Assembly (NCBI GenBank): GCA_015494645.1
Contig: WGAU01000079.1
Location: 1 to 6,947, forward strand
Reading direction: 5' to 3'
Length of the DNA: 6,947 nt
DNA from: Aquificota bacterium
GTDB lineage: Bacteria > Thermosulfidibacterota > Thermosulfidibacteria > Thermosulfidibacterales > Thermosulfidibacteraceae
The notes under the pieces were generated by a model. It was given only the letters and a program-made list of their open reading frames with translations. It had not been told where the DNA came from and did not search any database. The translations under genes and the position numbers were made by a program. Shown here piece after piece: positions 5,164 to 6,947 of this stretch (the stretch's first letter is position 1; each line of letters begins with the position of its first letter).

Positions 5164-6947
5164 CCCAGAAATTTAGGCCAGGGAGCATTGGCTAAATCAT
5201 AGGGTTCCTGAGGCAAAAAGCGAAAATCTTCGTGCAAAGGAGCCTGTATGCGGACAAAGAAACGACCCTTCCTATCAGCAAAGTACTTAAGCACCGACAA
5301 GCCCGGTATCAACACATGCATCCCCCTATTGTCCAACCACCCTCCCCCTTTCTTCTTTCTGTCAAAATAAGCCACTGCTCCCTGGATGCGCCATCCATCC
5401 TTACAAAAGCGGGTAACGGAAAACTTCACATACCAGTCCAACCTGCTTCGTCTGCCTGAAAGAAAATCAAAACCCTTTCTTACATCAGCATGTAGATAAC
5501 CCGCGTAAGCGCCCACACCCCATCCGGGACTAAGAAGCTTTTCCAAGGAAAACTTCACGGCAGTCCTGAATTCCAAATTCCACAGATCCGTTCCATCAGT
5601 ATAGCCATCGTAATCGTTTGTTCTTTTCTCCCTGACAAATTCCACCCTTGCAAAAGCGGTTTTCCAAAAGTGATCTACACCCAAAGCCAGCACCTTTTTC
5701 CTACCCCCCCAATCAGGACCGGAAAATCTTGAAAAACCGGCCATCTCAGAAGGGAACAAAGTTCCAGAGAACCTTGAAACTTCAGCACTTTCAAAAAAGG
5801 AAGCTCTAAACAGAGTGTTCCCCAAGAACTTAGCCACGCCGATTCCCGACAACACCCTGTTTGTTGAATACGACGAATCCGGAAGATCTGAATAATGATA
5901 GCCTCCCATCAGAAAGATCCACAAATCCTTACCAACTTTCCATGTATCCCACATCTCAAAGCGGGAAGAGTGCAGAAAGAGATTCCACTCCTTCCTTCCC
6001 TCATAAGCAACTCCTAAAAGCAGCCTGTGACCACCGTAAGAAGCAGTAGAAACAGCCTCTCCCCTCACGCCCCAGTTATCAAAACCGGACACCTCTTCCC
6101 TAAAGCTAACCAGTTGTGCAAGAAAGTCCGATCCAGCATGGAAACGGTGATGAAAACCTAAAGTGGTAACCGACATATCCCTTGCCAATGAGACATCTCT
6201 TGCAGATTTTCCACCGTATACCCATGGCAAGAAATCCCCTTGCTTAATTCTCAACACCACATTTTCCAAAAGGAGTTCGCTACGGGCTCCAAGTGATTTC
6301 TTCAGTCTCAAAAAACCTTCCTTCATATAACGCTCTGAACCTTCCTCTGGTCCCTCGCTACCAACAAGATCTCCTTGAATACTGTAAGCCCATCCGTCAC
6401 CGCCACCGTAAGAATATACAGATGCTTGGTAATCACCATTGTGCCTGAGCGCACCGATCAACCCTTTTCTCAAAGAGCTCTTAAGCAAAACCTGAGTGTA
6501 CTCCTGATAGGTAGTGTAGGTGTTGGAATTAGGAGGAGACAAAAGATGGGCCTTTCTCAAGTCTGATATAGTAACAGGATCTGAAGCAGAAACCTCCAGA
6601 GATTTAACAGCCCTGAAGTAGTAAGCAGAAGACACTCCCGGATCGTTCCATACGGCTATATTGCCTCTCGCTTCAGCCCATGTATATAGTCCCAAATCCT
6701 GCAAAGCCAAAGCCAAATTCACGTTGCGCATGGCTCTATCCTGATCCAAAAGAAAGCGACTGCGAATTACAAGACGGTTATCATTAAGCTCCAGAGCCTT
6801 ATTCAACAAAGAAACAGCTTTTGCAGGCATAAACAGATCCCTATAAATAACAGCCATGTTCCAGTAAGGAGATGGATCCCGCGGATCCAATTGAGAAGCC
6901 CTACGCAGCTCAGCCAAAGCTTCGTACCTTTCTCCAGCCTCATACAG
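5136..6947 (-). CDS. TPR plus beta-barrel outer-membrane protein (5' end outside window)
   Basis: 603 residues are visible, and the frame is still open at base 6947 with sequence LYEAGERYEALAELRRASQL, plainly the inside of a tetratricopeptide repeat. The true start is therefore upstream; the TTG at 6917 is an internal Leu codon. Visible residues 1-58 hold TPR helices with the A..YEALAELRRASQLDP pattern, then NMAVIYRDL and AVSLLNKALELN. Another helical repeat lies at about 72-120. From about 155, and clearly from about 250 on, alternating hydrophobic/polar strands rich in Tyr, Trp and Phe with Gly turns predict an outer-membrane barrel. It ends GEVGLIWEW, an aromatic terminal residue as the BAM machinery recognises. 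A periplasmic TPR joined to a C-terminal barrel is the layout of polysaccharide exporters such as PgaA and BcsC and of NfrA-like proteins, but no family-specific motif allows a firm choice. It ends in TGA, overlapping the propeller gene. Confidence 0.85.
   Translation of the reverse strand: MYEAGERYEALAELRRASQLDPRDPSPYWNMAVIYRDLFMPAKAVSLLNKALELNDNRLVIRSRFLLDQDRAMRNVNLALALQDLGLYTWAEARGNIAVWNDPGVSSAYYFRAVKSLEVSASDPVTISDLRKAHLLSPPNSNTYTTYQEYTQVLLKSSLRKGLIGALRHNGDYQASVYSYGGGDGWAYSIQGDLVGSEGPEEGSERYMKEGFLRLKKSLGARSELLLENVVLRIKQGDFLPWVYGGKSARDVSLARDMSVTTLGFHHRFHAGSDFLAQLVSFREEVSGFDNWGVRGEAVSTASYGGHRLLLGVAYEGRKEWNLFLHSSRFEMWDTWKVGKDLWIFLMGGYHYSDLPDSSYSTNRVLSGIGVAKFLGNTLFRASFFESAEVSRFSGTLFPSEMAGFSRFSGPDWGGRKKVLALGVDHFWKTAFARVEFVREKRTNDYDGYTDGTDLWNLEFRTAVKFSLEKLLSPGWGVGAYAGYLHADVRKGFDFLSGRRSRLDWYVKFSVTRFCKDGWRIQGAVAYFDRKKKGGGWLDNRGMHVLIPGLSVLKYFADRKGRFFVRIQAPLHEDFRFLPQEPYDLANAPWPKFLGEVGLIWEW

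Noticed and set aside
5136..6917. Start of the TPR/barrel protein at 6917
   Set aside because: The codon is TTG inside a TPR helix, and the frame continues with TPR-like residues to the end of the window.

Overview
The window reads as bacterial chromosome from a Gram-negative, probably anaerobic and possibly thermophilic organism. The Gram-negative call rests on an outer-membrane-type beta-barrel protein ending in an aromatic residue. The thermophile call is weaker and rests only on Glu/Lys-rich, compact proteins. No taxon-specific marker is present, so I do not name a lineage. The genes are packed with almost no intergenic DNA, and no stretch over 300 bases lacks a gene. I see no tRNA, rRNA, CRISPR array, insertion sequence or origin.

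Layout. On the + strand, 28-1014 encodes one permease of the SO_0444/DUF318 (YraQ-like) metal-efflux type. Its reading frame is interrupted by a single in-frame TGA at 466-468, inside the motif Cys-Gly-TGA-Gly-Cys. Coding similarity continues without a break on the far side, in the same frame. A short GC-rich hairpin with a CGGGA loop lies 21 nt after the TGA. The best reading is a selenoprotein: a heavy-metal permease with a Cys-x-Sec-x-Cys centre in its middle loop and a bacterial SECIS element. This is the most interesting object in the window. A nonsense-mutated pseudogene is the main alternative.

On the - strand, converging on the permease, lie three genes that look like one transcription unit in the order 6947 to 1011: a TPR plus beta-barrel outer-membrane protein (5' end outside the window), a large exported beta-propeller protein with a PKD-like domain and a C-terminal module (overlapping its predecessor by 13 nt), and, 37 nt further on, a response regulator with receiver, DUF3369-like and HD-GYP domains. 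The last has an intact catalytic signature for cyclic-di-GMP hydrolysis. Together they suggest a cell-surface or export assembly linked to c-di-GMP signalling. That joint role is inference from gene order and domain types.

The permease and response-regulator genes overlap at their stop codons (1011-1014). A hairpin followed by a T-rich tail at 1028-1077 may terminate the permease transcript. The central part of the propeller gene is clearly more AT-rich than the genes around it.
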